A stretch of DNA of 28,146 nt from Proteobacteria bacterium UBA964 (GTDB taxonomy: Bacteria; Pseudomonadota; Gammaproteobacteria; Steroidobacterales; Steroidobacteraceae): the NCBI GenBank assembly GCA_002292945.1, contig DBCG01000136.1, positions 2,858 to 31,003 of the forward strand, given 5' to 3'. A program made the translations under genes and the position numbers. How positions within the stretch are numbered: position 1 is the first letter of the stretch; the number at the start of each line of letters is the position of its first letter. Below, in pieces: positions 8,032-16,187 of the stretch. Below the pieces are notes generated by a model, which searched no databases, was not told the DNA's origin, and saw only the letters and a list, made by a program, of their open reading frames with translations.

Positions 8032-9950
8032 TCCCGGAGCTCGGTCACTTCGTGCTGGTGCTCGCGCTGGCGGCCGCCATCGCTCAAGCGTTCTTCGGGC
8101 TTGCGGGTCCTGCGCTCGGTCGCCAGGCGTGGATCGAGGTCACCCGCCCGGCTGTGATCGCGCAGTTCGTCCTCGTCAGTCTTTCGCTCGCCGCGCTCGT
8201 CTACGCGTTCGTCCAGAACGATTTCTCGGTCGAGTACGTCGCGGCCAACTCCAACACCGCGTTGCCGGTCGGCTACCGGATCGCGGCCGTCTGGGGTGCC
8301 CACGAGGGTTCGTTGCTGCTCTGGGCTTGGATCCTGGTCGCTTGGACCTTGGCGGTGGCGCTGCTGTCGCGCAATCTGCCGCCGGAGTTCGCCGCCCGCG
8401 TGCTCGGGGTCCTCGGGCTCATCGCCATCGGCTTCCTGTTGTTCACCCTCGCCACCTCCAATCCCTTCGCGCGCCTCGATCCACCTGCGCCGGACGGACG
8501 CGACCTCAATCCTCTGCTCCAGGATCCCGCGTTGGCAGCGCATCCACCGTTGCTCTATGCCGGGTATGTCGGGCTGTCGGTCGCGTTCGCTTTCGCTTGC
8601 GCGGCGATGATCGAGGGGCGCTTCGATGCTGCATGGGCGCGATGGGCGAGGCCATGGACCACGGTCGCCTGGGCGATGCTCACGGTCGGCATCGCGCTCG
8701 GCTCGTGGTGGGCGTACTACGAACTTGGTTGGGGCGGGTATTGGTTCTGGGATCCGGTCGAGAACGCATCGTTCATGCCGTGGCTCGTGGCGACCGCACT
8801 GATCCATTCGCTTGCGGTGACCGAGAAGCGCGGGCTCTTCAAGAGCTGGACGTTGTTGCTCGCGATACTCGGATTCTCGTTGTCGTTGCTCGGTACGTTC
8901 CTGGTGCGTTCAGGTGTGCTGGTCTCGGTGCACTCGTTCGCGGCTGATCCGGCGCGCGGTCTGTTCATCCTCGCGTTCCTCGTCATCATCATCGGTGGTG
9001 CACTCGCCTTGTATGCGTGGCGGGCGCCGCTGCTGCGCAGCGAGGCGGGTTTCGAGCTCACCGCGCGCGAGTCGTTCCTGCTCTTCAACAACATCCTGCT
9101 GATCGTCGCGGCGGCAGCGGTTTTCGCCGGAACGATGGCGCCATTGATCTCCGACGCGCTCGGGCTCGGCACTCTGTCGGTCGGACGGCAGTATTACGAC
9201 CCGGTGTTCTTGCTGCCGACCTTGCCGCTCCTCGCCTTCGCGGCCGTGGGCCTCCATTCCGGTTGGAAGAAGGGACGGCTCGGGCAACGCAAGCGAGAGA
9301 TCATCGGTACGCTCGTGCTCGGCGTGCTGATCGCGGTGGCGCTCGTGCTCGGCGCATGGGAGGGCGCGAAGGTGCTGACGCCGGTGGGCTTCGCCCTCGG
9401 GGCATGGCTGCTGTTGTCGGCCTTCGTCGACCCGATCGATCGTTGGCGTCGGAAATTGTCGCTGACGCCCGCCATCCTCGGCATGGCGCTCGCCCATGCG
9501 TCGCTCGGCGCGTTCGTCATCTCGATCACCGCAGTCGAGTCGTACACCGTTGAGCGCGATCTCGCGCTCGCCATCGGCGAATCGGGCAAAGTCGGCAACT
9601 TCGAGTATCGATTGGTGAGTCTCGAGGGGCAGGAAGGCCCGAACTACGACGCGTTGCGTGGCGAGATCATCGTCACAGAGGGTGGTCGTCAGGTCGCTGT
9701 GCTCCACCCGGAGAAGCGCAATTACTGGGTCCAGCAGCAACAGATGACCGAAGCCGGCATCGATATGCACTTGACCCGCGATGTGTTCGCCGCCCTCGGC
9801 GAGGACCTTGGCGCAGGGCGTTGGAGCGTACGGGCGCAGGTCCGTCCGCTCATCAACTACGTCTGGCTTGCCGCGTTGTTGATGGCCATCGGCGGCATCA
9901 TCGCCGCCTGTGACCGTCGTTATCGCAAGGGCGCCGAAGAAACGCCATGA
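8028..9950 (+). CDS. ccmF: Cytochrome c haem lyase subunit CcmF
   Basis: A 640-residue polytopic membrane protein of full family length. The haem-binding tryptophan-rich motif is at about 235-242 (WGGYWFWD, followed by PVENASFMPW). Ligand histidines known in E. coli have counterparts at His172 (AAHPPLLY), His260 (ALIHSLAV) and His302 (SVHSF), and a late His in MALAHASLGAF corresponds to the fourth. A large periplasmic C-terminal loop precedes the last membrane span (IAALLMAIGGIIAAC region). It ligates haem from CcmE to apocytochrome c together with CcmH and CcmI. It is joined to ccmE and ccmG by ATGA overlaps. Confidence 0.97.
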   Translation: MIPELGHFVLVLALAAAIAQAFFGLAGPALGRQAWIEVTRPAVIAQFVLVSLSLAALVYAFVQNDFSVEYVAANSNTALPVGYRIAAVWGAHEGSLLLWAWILVAWTLAVALLSRNLPPEFAARVLGVLGLIAIGFLLFTLATSNPFARLDPPAPDGRDLNPLLQDPALAAHPPLLYAGYVGLSVAFAFACAAMIEGRFDAAWARWARPWTTVAWAMLTVGIALGSWWAYYELGWGGYWFWDPVENASFMPWLVATALIHSLAVTEKRGLFKSWTLLLAILGFSLSLLGTFLVRSGVLVSVHSFAADPARGLFILAFLVIIIGGALALYAWRAPLLRSEAGFELTARESFLLFNNILLIVAAAAVFAGTMAPLISDALGLGTLSVGRQYYDPVFLLPTLPLLAFAAVGLHSGWKKGRLGQRKREIIGTLVLGVLIAVALVLGAWEGAKVLTPVGFALGAWLLLSAFVDPIDRWRRKLSLTPAILGMALAHASLGAFVISITAVESYTVERDLALAIGESGKVGNFEYRLVSLEGQEGPNYDALRGEIIVTEGGRQVAVLHPEKRNYWVQQQQMTEAGIDMHLTRDVFAALGEDLGAGRWSVRAQVRPLINYVWLAALLMAIGGIIAACDRRYRKGAEETP

Positions 9951-10534
9951 ACCGGTTCCTCCTGCCTGCCGGCCTGTTCGGGTTGTTGGTCGCGCTGTTG
10001 TTCGTCGGCATCCAGCGCTCACCTCAGAAGGGCGTCATCCCGTCGGCCTTGCTCGGCAAGCCCGCACCGGTGTTCCGCCTGCCATCGCTCGATGGGTCGG
10101 CCGATTTCGACTCGGCCTCGATGCGTGGTCGATGGCACCTGCTCAATGTCTGGGGCACCTGGTGCCCGGAGTGCCGGGTCGAGCACGAGATGCTCCTCGA
10201 GATCGCCCGAAGCGACGACATCGTGATCATCGGCCTCAATTGGAAGGATGAGGACCTCTTGGCCCAGCGTTGGCTCGCGGAGCTCGGTGATCCCTATGAC
10301 GCCGTACCGGTCGATCGGGACGGTCAGGTCGCGATCGAGTGGGGCGTCTATGGCGCACCCGAGACTTTTTTGATCGATGATCAGGGCATCGTCCGTCACC
10401 GCCATGTGGGTGCCATGACCGCCGAAGTCTGGGCGCGGGAGTTCCTCTCGCGGATGCCGCCACGGCAGACGGTGCCTGACGGTCCTGTCATGGTGCCCGC
10501 ACCGGGCGCACCGGGCGCACCGGTGGAGGGGTGA
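9947..10534 (+). CDS. ccmG: Thiol:disulfide interchange protein CcmG (DsbE)
   Basis: A 195-residue membrane-anchored thioredoxin-like protein. An N-terminal anchor (about 5-22) is followed by a thioredoxin domain with the redox pair Cys73/Cys76 in GTWCPECRVEH and the cis-proline loop GVYGAPETFLID. It keeps the CXXCH cysteines of apocytochromes reduced for haem attachment. The dipeptide between the cysteines is Pro-Glu, where E. coli has Pro-Thr. The last ~15 residues are a low-complexity Pro/Gly/Ala tail (PAPGAPGAPVEG) coded by GC-rich repeats. It overlaps ccmF by 4 nt. Confidence 0.95.
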   Translation: MNRFLLPAGLFGLLVALLFVGIQRSPQKGVIPSALLGKPAPVFRLPSLDGSADFDSASMRGRWHLLNVWGTWCPECRVEHEMLLEIARSDDIVIIGLNWKDEDLLAQRWLAELGDPYDAVPVDRDGQVAIEWGVYGAPETFLIDDQGIVRHRHVGAMTAEVWAREFLSRMPPRQTVPDGPVMVPAPGAPGAPVEG

Positions 10535-10539
10535 TCTTC

Positions 10540-10998
10540 GTGAGACGACTCAATGGCGCGGTCGCGATCGCGATGCTGTGGGGGCTCTGGGCGACGAGCG
10601 CGATCTACGCGCCCTCGGCCCAGGCTATCGACCCGATCGAGTTGGAGGACCCCGCCCTGCAGCAGCGCTACCGGGACCTGAGCCATGAACTGCGTTGCAT
10701 GCAGTGTCAGAACCAGTCCATCGCAGACTCTCCGGTCGGGCTCGCGGGTGATCTGCGGCGCGAGGTGCGCGAGCTGCTGCTGCGAGGTCTCACCGACGAT
10801 CAGGTGCGCGACCACCTCCGTGCCCGTTACGGTGATTTCATCCTGTTCAGGCCGGATTTCAACGCGCGGACCGCCTGGCTTTGGCTCGCGCCTGTGGCCT
10901 TGCTGCTGCTCGGCCTCGGAGTGGCGTGGCGTGTGTTGCGGCGGCGCGGGGCGCTGGTGTCCGAGGATGATTCGCCTATCGAGGAGCCACGCCGATGA
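10540..10998 (+). CDS. ccmH: Cytochrome c maturation protein CcmH
   Basis: About 152 residues. I prefer GTG 10540, because GGAGGG (10525-10530) is 9 nt upstream; GTG 10531, which would overlap the ccmG stop, has no spacing from that site and adds three residues. A signal sequence or anchor (to about residue 30, ending PSAQA) precedes the three-helix domain with the redox motif LRCMQCQNQS (Cys53 and Cys56), and one C-terminal transmembrane span follows (about 110-130). CcmH reduces or holds the apocytochrome cysteines for the CcmF/H/I ligase. The stop overlaps the ccmI ATG. Confidence 0.95.
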   Translation: MRRLNGAVAIAMLWGLWATSAIYAPSAQAIDPIELEDPALQQRYRDLSHELRCMQCQNQSIADSPVGLAGDLRREVRELLLRGLTDDQVRDHLRARYGDFILFRPDFNARTAWLWLAPVALLLLGLGVAWRVLRRRGALVSEDDSPIEEPRR

Positions 10999-11984
10999 CG
11001 ATCTTCCTGTCCATCGCGATCCTGCTGGCGGTCGTCACGACCGCGTATCTGTCGAGACCGTTGTGGCGCGATGGTCGCGGGTCAAAGACCGCAGGCATCG
11101 TGACTGTGCTCGCATTGCTCGTTGGATCGGCTGCGTTCTACGCTTGGTCGAGCCGTTGGGAGTGGTCACAGGCCGAGACCGCATCGACCGCGAACGCGAT
11201 GGTGGGCAAGCTGGCGCGACGGCTCGAGCGGCAGCCTGACGACGTCGAGGGCTGGTTGACGCTCGGCCGCTCGCACAATGCGATAGGGCAGCACCCGCTC
11301 GCGATCCGTGCTTTCCAGCGAGCAGACCGCTTGCAGGGTGGACGCAACGCCGAGGCGGTGCTCGGTATCGCCGAAGCGCTGATGTTGCAGAACGACAATG
11401 TCATGGATGACAGGTCTGGGCGTCTCTTCGAGCGCGCGCTCGAACTCGCCCCCGAGTCTGGTCGCGCGTTGTTCTTCGCGGCGATCGCTGCCCAGAACCG
11501 TCGGGAAGTCCCGCTCGCGATCGAGCGGTTCGAGCGGCTGCTGACGCTCGACCCCCCGCCGGAAGTGCGCAGCATCATCGAAACGCAGGTCGCGACGCTG
11601 CGCGGCGGGGCAGAACCGGCTGTGGCAGCCGCTCCCGCGAGCGTTCCCAGCATCACCGTAGAGGTCTCGATAGAACCTTCGATGGCTTCACGGTTGACAC
11701 CCGGCGCGACATTGTTCGTCTTCGTGAGAACACCCGGACGGCCCGGGCCACCGCTTGCGGCGAAGCGCTTGCCGGCCGTACTGCCTGCCACGGTGCTGAT
11801 CACGCCGCAGGACAGCATGTTACCGGGCGTGGTGTTCTCCTCCGGGGATGAGGTCGAAGTCTCTGCGAAGATCTCGGCGGATGGCAGCGCCACGCCCAAG
11901 TCAGGGGAACCTGTCGGGCGCCTGACCTACACCGTAGGGCGTGACGTCACCCGCCCACTCGTCATCGATGGCTTGACGCCGTGA
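10995..11984 (+). CDS. ccmI: Apocytochrome c chaperone CcmI
   Basis: A 329-residue protein with two N-terminal transmembrane segments (about 2-19 and 34-52) joined by a cytoplasmic loop, then TPR-like helices in the periplasm (WLTLGRSHNAIGQHPLAIRAF; LFERALELAPESGRALFFAA; LAIERFERLLTLDPPPEV segments) and a C-terminal beta-rich domain (from about 225, LFVFVRTPGRPGPPLAAKR). This is the long form of CcmI, carrying both the N-terminal and the apocytochrome-binding C-terminal regions. It delivers apocytochrome c to the ligase. ATGA overlap with ccmH and a GTGA overlap with the next transporter gene. Confidence 0.92.
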   Translation: MTIFLSIAILLAVVTTAYLSRPLWRDGRGSKTAGIVTVLALLVGSAAFYAWSSRWEWSQAETASTANAMVGKLARRLERQPDDVEGWLTLGRSHNAIGQHPLAIRAFQRADRLQGGRNAEAVLGIAEALMLQNDNVMDDRSGRLFERALELAPESGRALFFAAIAAQNRREVPLAIERFERLLTLDPPPEVRSIIETQVATLRGGAEPAVAAAPASVPSITVEVSIEPSMASRLTPGATLFVFVRTPGRPGPPLAAKRLPAVLPATVLITPQDSMLPGVVFSSGDEVEVSAKISADGSATPKSGEPVGRLTYTVGRDVTRPLVIDGLTP

Positions 11985-13270
11985 CGGCCGCCCATCCCGC
12001 GGATGAGGCGCCGTGGCGTCTCGGCGGGCTGTTGCGCCATGGCGAGGGCAGGGCGGTGCTCTCCGCCGGTGCGGCCTACTTCTTCCTGCTGTGCGGCTAT
12101 TACATGCTGCGCAGCTTGCGCGAGGCGTTCGCGCTCGAGGTCGGTCGGGAATCCATCGCGACGCTGTTCTACGTCGCCTCCGCGGTGATGGCATTCGTGT
12201 TGCCGATCTACTGGTTCGTGGTGGCCCGGTTGCCGAGACGGTTGATGTTCCCGGTCATCTATTCGGCCGTGGCGGTGTTGTTCGCCGGTCTCGCGCTCGG
12301 GATGTCCGCATGGCCAGGCTCCCGAATCTTGCCCGCGATCTACTGGGTTGCGGTCACCTCGCTGAACCTGTTCATCGTCTCGGTGTTCTGGAGCGTGATG
12401 GTCGACGCCTGGCGCTCCGTCGCGGCTCGGCGCGTTTTCGGTTTCATCGCCGCCGGAGGCAGCGCGGGTGCGATCGCAGGTCCGCTCTTGAACGCCTTGT
12501 TCGTCGAGCGCTCGGGTACGACCGTCATCATCCTGGTGGCGGTCGGTTTCCTTTTGATCGCCGCGGTTTTCGGTCATCGTGCCCAAGCTGCCGAGGCGCG
12601 CAGTGAGGGGCAGGACCCGGCCGCACGGTTGGCCTTGCCGGTCGGCGGCCGCGCGACGGATGATCTCAAGCGCTTGTTGACCTCGCCCTATCTATTGGCG
12701 ATCGCCGGCATCGTGGTGCTCGGGCAGGTGATCGGTGGTTTCATGTATCAGGAGCAGGCGAAGTTCGTCGAGTTCGCCTACGTGGGGCTCGAAAGCCGCG
12801 CCGCGTTGTTCGCGAAGATCGATCTGGCGACCAGCGCGCTCGCGCTCTTTTTCCAAGCGGTGGTGGTCGGTTGGTTGGCCTCGCGAGGCGGTCTGCGCGC
12901 CGCGCTCGGTGCAGTGCCGGTGCTGCTGGTGGCGTCCTTCTTGCTGCTGGCCTTGGCGCCGATCGGGGCGGTCTTGATCGCCACCCAGGTGCTGCGCCGC
13001 GCGACCGACTACGGTCTCTTCAAACCGACCCGCGAGATGCTGTTCACGGTCCTCAATCCCGAGAGCAAGTTCAAGAGCAAGAGCCTCATCGATACGCTGT
13101 TGCAGCGTGGCGGCGACAGTCTGTCGCAGTTGGTCTATCCACTGGTCGCGGGATTCGGTCTGGCGGGTGTCGCGTGGGTCTTGGCCGGTGTCAGTCTCGC
13201 GATGCTGGTGGTTGCGCTGTGGCTCGCTGCGGTGTTCACCCGGCGCGAAGACGCGAACGGCACCCGATGA
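11981..13270 (+). CDS. NTP/NDP-exchanger-like (Tlc/AAA or MFS fold) transporter
   Basis: A 429-residue polytopic protein starting at GTG 11981, which overlaps the ccmI stop (GTGA). I count 11-12 hydrophobic segments. Sequence features such as YYMLRSLREAFALEVG, SLNLFIVSVFWSVMVDA, RRVFGFIAAGGSAGAIAGP and KPTREMLFTVLNPESKFKSKS look like the bacterial proteins annotated as NTP/NDP exchange transporters, relatives of ATP/ADP translocases, which also sit in the MFS superfamily. In free-living bacteria their substrate is unknown, so nucleotide exchange should not be assumed. Its stop overlaps the MATE gene start (ATGA), so both appear to be made with the ccm genes. Confidence 0.75.
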   Translation: MTAAHPADEAPWRLGGLLRHGEGRAVLSAGAAYFFLLCGYYMLRSLREAFALEVGRESIATLFYVASAVMAFVLPIYWFVVARLPRRLMFPVIYSAVAVLFAGLALGMSAWPGSRILPAIYWVAVTSLNLFIVSVFWSVMVDAWRSVAARRVFGFIAAGGSAGAIAGPLLNALFVERSGTTVIILVAVGFLLIAAVFGHRAQAAEARSEGQDPAARLALPVGGRATDDLKRLLTSPYLLAIAGIVVLGQVIGGFMYQEQAKFVEFAYVGLESRAALFAKIDLATSALALFFQAVVVGWLASRGGLRAALGAVPVLLVASFLLLALAPIGAVLIATQVLRRATDYGLFKPTREMLFTVLNPESKFKSKSLIDTLLQRGGDSLSQLVYPLVAGFGLAGVAWVLAGVSLAMLVVALWLAAVFTRREDANGTR

Positions 13271-14721
13271 CACAGGCGTTCGAGGTGCCGGTCGCTGAGC
13301 CGGCGGCACGCGGTCCGTTGCCGGTGGCGCGCATCGGTCCCGATGGTCGACGGCACATCGATCTGCGCGCGTTGTTGCATCTCGCGGCCCCCTTGATGTT
13401 GACCAACGCGATCCAGGCCGCGTTGAACCTCACCGACACTTGGTTCATCGGTCGTTTGTCGACCGAGGCGGTCGCCGCGATCGGGACGATCTACTGGCTG
13501 ATGACCGCCGTGATCCTCGCGCTCGGGGGTGTCGGGCTCGCGGTGCAGACCTTCGTCTCGCAAGCCGACGGAGCGGGGCGTCGGGTGCGCGCGGCACAAA
13601 GCGCATGGGGCGGCGTCTGGGCGGCGGCGGTCTGCATCCCGCTCTTCTGGCTCGCCTCGGTGATGGGCGCCCCTTTGCTCGCCCTCTTCGATCTGCAGGC
13701 GAGCACCGCCGCGCTCGCTGTCGAGTACTGGGAGCCCCGCATGCAAGGGGCGGTGCTCGGCGCGATCACTTGGGCGTTCCTCGGTTTCTTCAACGGCATC
13801 GGTGCGACGCGCGTGACCCTGTGGGTCACGGCCGTCACCTTGGTGGCCAACGTACCCGCCAACCAGTATCTGATGTTCGATGCGGGGCTCGGGATGGCGG
13901 GCGCCGCTTGGGGCACCAACATCGCACAGGGCTGTGGGGTGCTGGTGGCGCTCGGGTTCTTTCTGGCAGGGCCGATCGCCAAACGGTACCGGACGCGCAT
14001 CGCATGGCGTCCTCAGCCCGCTTTGATCGTGAAGCAGCTCAGCGTGGGCCTGCCGATCGGTGTCATGTATGGCGCGGACGTACTCGGGGTGGCGCTGATG
14101 CAGTTGATGGTCACGCAGGTCGGTAATGCCGGCGCTGCCGCGACCCAGGTGGTGATGATGCTGACCTCGATCGCCTACATGCCCACGCTCGGCCTGGCCT
14201 CCGCCGGCACCACCGTCGTCGGGCAGGCGATCGGCGCAGGCGATCCCGATTGGGCGGCTCGCCTCGGCAATTTCGTCATCCGCTGTTGCGCCGGTCTGAT
14301 GTTCGGGGTCGCATTGATGTTGTTGGTCTTCGCGCCGTGGCTGCTGCCCACCTTCGTCGGCAGTGGTGACGGAGATTCCGCCGAGGCGATCCGGATCGCT
14401 TTGATCCTGCTCTGGCCTGCGGCCGCCTACCAACTATTCGACGGCCTCTATTTCGGATCCAGCTTCGCCCTGCGCGCCGCCGGTGACACGAGTGTCCCTG
14501 CGGTCGCCTCGCTGCTGCTCTCTTGGGTGGTGTTCGTGCCGCTCGCCCACACGTTGGTGTTCGACGAGCAGTCGGCGTGGTTGCCCGGATTGCCGCAGGC
14601 GGGGCTCGGCGCACTCGGCGGCTGGCTCGCGTTGACCGCCTATGTGGTGGTCCTCGGTGGCGTGATGTTCCTGCGCTGGCGCAGCGGCCGATGGCGCCGC
14701 ATCAATCTCTGGGCGCGTTGA
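13267..14721 (+). CDS. MATE-family (MatE/NorM) multidrug efflux transporter
   Basis: A 484-residue inner-membrane protein starting at ATG 13267, which overlaps the preceding stop (ATGA); the frame is open further upstream but that part is coding in another frame for the previous gene. About twelve hydrophobic segments occur in two similar halves. Family features include LAAPLMLTNAIQAALNLTDT, WFIGRLSTEAVAAIGT, FFNGIGATR, GAAWGTNIAQ, the second-half equivalent SVGLPIGVMYG, and GQAIGAGDP. MATE proteins export cationic or other compounds using Na+ or H+ gradients; the substrate is unknown. The 3' end overlaps the convergent rhomboid gene by 20 bp. Confidence 0.88.
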   Translation: MTQAFEVPVAEPAARGPLPVARIGPDGRRHIDLRALLHLAAPLMLTNAIQAALNLTDTWFIGRLSTEAVAAIGTIYWLMTAVILALGGVGLAVQTFVSQADGAGRRVRAAQSAWGGVWAAAVCIPLFWLASVMGAPLLALFDLQASTAALAVEYWEPRMQGAVLGAITWAFLGFFNGIGATRVTLWVTAVTLVANVPANQYLMFDAGLGMAGAAWGTNIAQGCGVLVALGFFLAGPIAKRYRTRIAWRPQPALIVKQLSVGLPIGVMYGADVLGVALMQLMVTQVGNAGAAATQVVMMLTSIAYMPTLGLASAGTTVVGQAIGAGDPDWAARLGNFVIRCCAGLMFGVALMLLVFAPWLLPTFVGSGDGDSAEAIRIALILLWPAAAYQLFDGLYFGSSFALRAAGDTSVPAVASLLLSWVVFVPLAHTLVFDEQSAWLPGLPQAGLGALGGWLALTAYVVVLGGVMFLRWRSGRWRRINLWAR

Positions 14722-15286
14722 CCCGCCACCGCTGCAACATCCAGAAGCCACCGAGCATCCCGCCGAGATGTGCGAAGTGCGCGATGCCCGGAGCGGTCCC
14801 GCTCACCCCGAGGTATAGCTCCAGCGCGCCGAACAGCAGCACGAACAGCCAGGCCGGCATCGGTATCGGTGGGATCAACAACATGATCCGCCGCTTCGGG
14901 AACATCATCGCGAAGCCGAGCAGCAAACCGAACAAGCCGCCGGAGGCGCCGACCGTCGCCTGCGTCGAGCCGGTCGCTGTCGTGACCGAAAGCTGCACCA
15001 AGGCCGCGCTCAGCACGCTGGCGATCCAGAACCGCAGGAACGCCCGTGGACCCCACCAAGCTTCGAGTTCCCGGCCGAAGCTCACCAAGCCGATCATGTT
15101 GACCGCGAGATGCCAGAGTCCGCCGTGCAGGAACGAGTAGGTCAGCATTTGCCAAGGTTGGAAGCCCGAGCCGATCGGCCACAACGCGAAGACCTCCATC
15201 GCGGCTGGTTGCCAGACGCCTAGCGCGAAACCCGCAAGGCAGGCGAGCAGCAGGCCACGGACCGCAGGGCCGAGCGATCGCAACAT
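14702..15286 (-). CDS. Rhomboid-family intramembrane serine protease
   Basis: A 194-residue protein with about six transmembrane segments, the compact bacterial rhomboid core. The catalytic Ser115 is in GASGGLFGLL and the catalytic His173 in HFAHLGGM. The upstream loop HGGLWHLAVNM supplies the His59/Asn63 pair that helps form the oxyanion hole. Rhomboids cut single-pass membrane proteins within the membrane; the substrate is unknown. It lies 41 bp downstream of the alpha/beta hydrolase gene on the same strand, with no good ribosome binding site before ATG 15286 (AGGAAA is 15 nt away). The 3' end overlaps the MATE gene. Confidence 0.92.
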   Translation of the reverse strand: MLRSLGPAVRGLLLACLAGFALGVWQPAAMEVFALWPIGSGFQPWQMLTYSFLHGGLWHLAVNMIGLVSFGRELEAWWGPRAFLRFWIASVLSAALVQLSVTTATGSTQATVGASGGLFGLLLGFAMMFPKRRIMLLIPPIPMPAWLFVLLFGALELYLGVSGTAPGIAHFAHLGGMLGGFWMLQRWRVNAPRD

Positions 15287-15327
15287 CGGGAGGTCTCAGG
15301 TTTCCTGGCGCGGATGCCGGACGACGA

Positions 15328-16131
15328 TCACGTCGATGACAACCAGTCGAACAGGCGCCGCGCGAAACGGATCTTCTGCTCCTTGCCCGCCACCACATGG
15401 GCGAGATCGTCCCAGGTCTCGCCGATCGCGCCAGGGATGCCTTGCTCGATGGGCAGCGTGGTACGGGGGCTCGTGACCTGGTCTAGCGCAGCGTGGAGCA
15501 CCAGCGTCGGACATCTCACCTGACCCAAGCGGCTGCGCGAGTCGAAACCGACGCAGGCGTCGATCAGACGAGAATGGGCGGGATATCGGCCGTTCAGCTC
15601 CTTCCAACCACCCTCAGGTCCGAGCAATTTCGTGTGGTGGGCGTTGTAGTACTCCGGTGTGAAGGACAACAGCGTCACCGCCTTCTGGAAGGCCTCGAAG
15701 CCCGCGTCACGGTGCAGCCAGCGGAACATCTCCAGCTGGTCGCGCAGGAACGGGTCCATCTCGCACCAAGCGCCGGTGTTGAGCATGCTGCGAGCGAGAT
15801 CAGGGCGCTTGATCGCCATCTCCTGTGCGATGCAGGCCCCCATGCCGACCAGACCCACCAGATGCACCCGGGTGAGGCCGAGATGGTCCAAGAGACCGAT
15901 CGCATCATCGGCGTGAAGCGCCATCGTCGATGGCACGCTGAGGTCGTCGCCCGAATCCCGGATGCCCCGATAGTCGAACAGGATCACCTGCCAACGATCC
16001 GTGAGCCCTCGCGCCAGATGATGATGGTTCTCGTGACAGAAAGTGCCCCACCCGCCCATGCAAAGCACCGGCTCGCCGCTGCCCAAGACTTCGTAGTACA
16101 TGTCGTGGCCGTTGATGTGTGCGAGGGGCAT
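15328..16131 (-). CDS. Alpha/beta hydrolase-fold protein lacking the catalytic serine
   Basis: A 267-residue protein, start ATG 16131 with GGAG 5 nt upstream. Overall layout is that of the enol-lactonase/MhpC-like alpha/beta hydrolases: YYEVLGSGEPVLCMGGWGT, the LFDYRGIRDSG strand-turn, the nucleophile-elbow region, acid Asp217 in LHAALDQVTSP, and His245 in DDLAHVVAG. The elbow reads HLVGLVGMGACIAQ: where the family has G-x-Ser-x-G, Gly96 (flanked by Val95 and Met97) occupies the nucleophile position. Checked on the DNA: no serine codon is present. A HENHHH cluster (33-38) lies next to the usual oxyanion region. It may therefore be a non-hydrolytic member, for example a cofactor-free oxygenase or lyase (inference). 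ALDH lies 56 bp upstream. Confidence 0.85.
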   Translation of the reverse strand: MPLAHINGHDMYYEVLGSGEPVLCMGGWGTFCHENHHHLARGLTDRWQVILFDYRGIRDSGDDLSVPSTMALHADDAIGLLDHLGLTRVHLVGLVGMGACIAQEMAIKRPDLARSMLNTGAWCEMDPFLRDQLEMFRWLHRDAGFEAFQKAVTLLSFTPEYYNAHHTKLLGPEGGWKELNGRYPAHSRLIDACVGFDSRSRLGQVRCPTLVLHAALDQVTSPRTTLPIEQGIPGAIGETWDDLAHVVAGKEQKIRFARRLFDWLSST

Positions 16132-16187
16132 GGGATCTCCGTGTGGTGTGGGGTGGGGCGAGGTGCTTACCGCGATGTCCCGGCAGG

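Noticed and set aside
12871..13266. N-terminal extension of the MATE frame to ATG 12871
   Set aside because: This part overlaps the coding sequence of the preceding transporter and is Arg-rich; ATG 13267 gives the normal MATE start with a 4-nt overlap.
13135..14433. 432-codon minus-strand frame opposite the MATE gene
   Set aside because: Low-complexity His/Arg/Asp/Gln-rich translation, no domain, fully overlapped by a recognised transporter.
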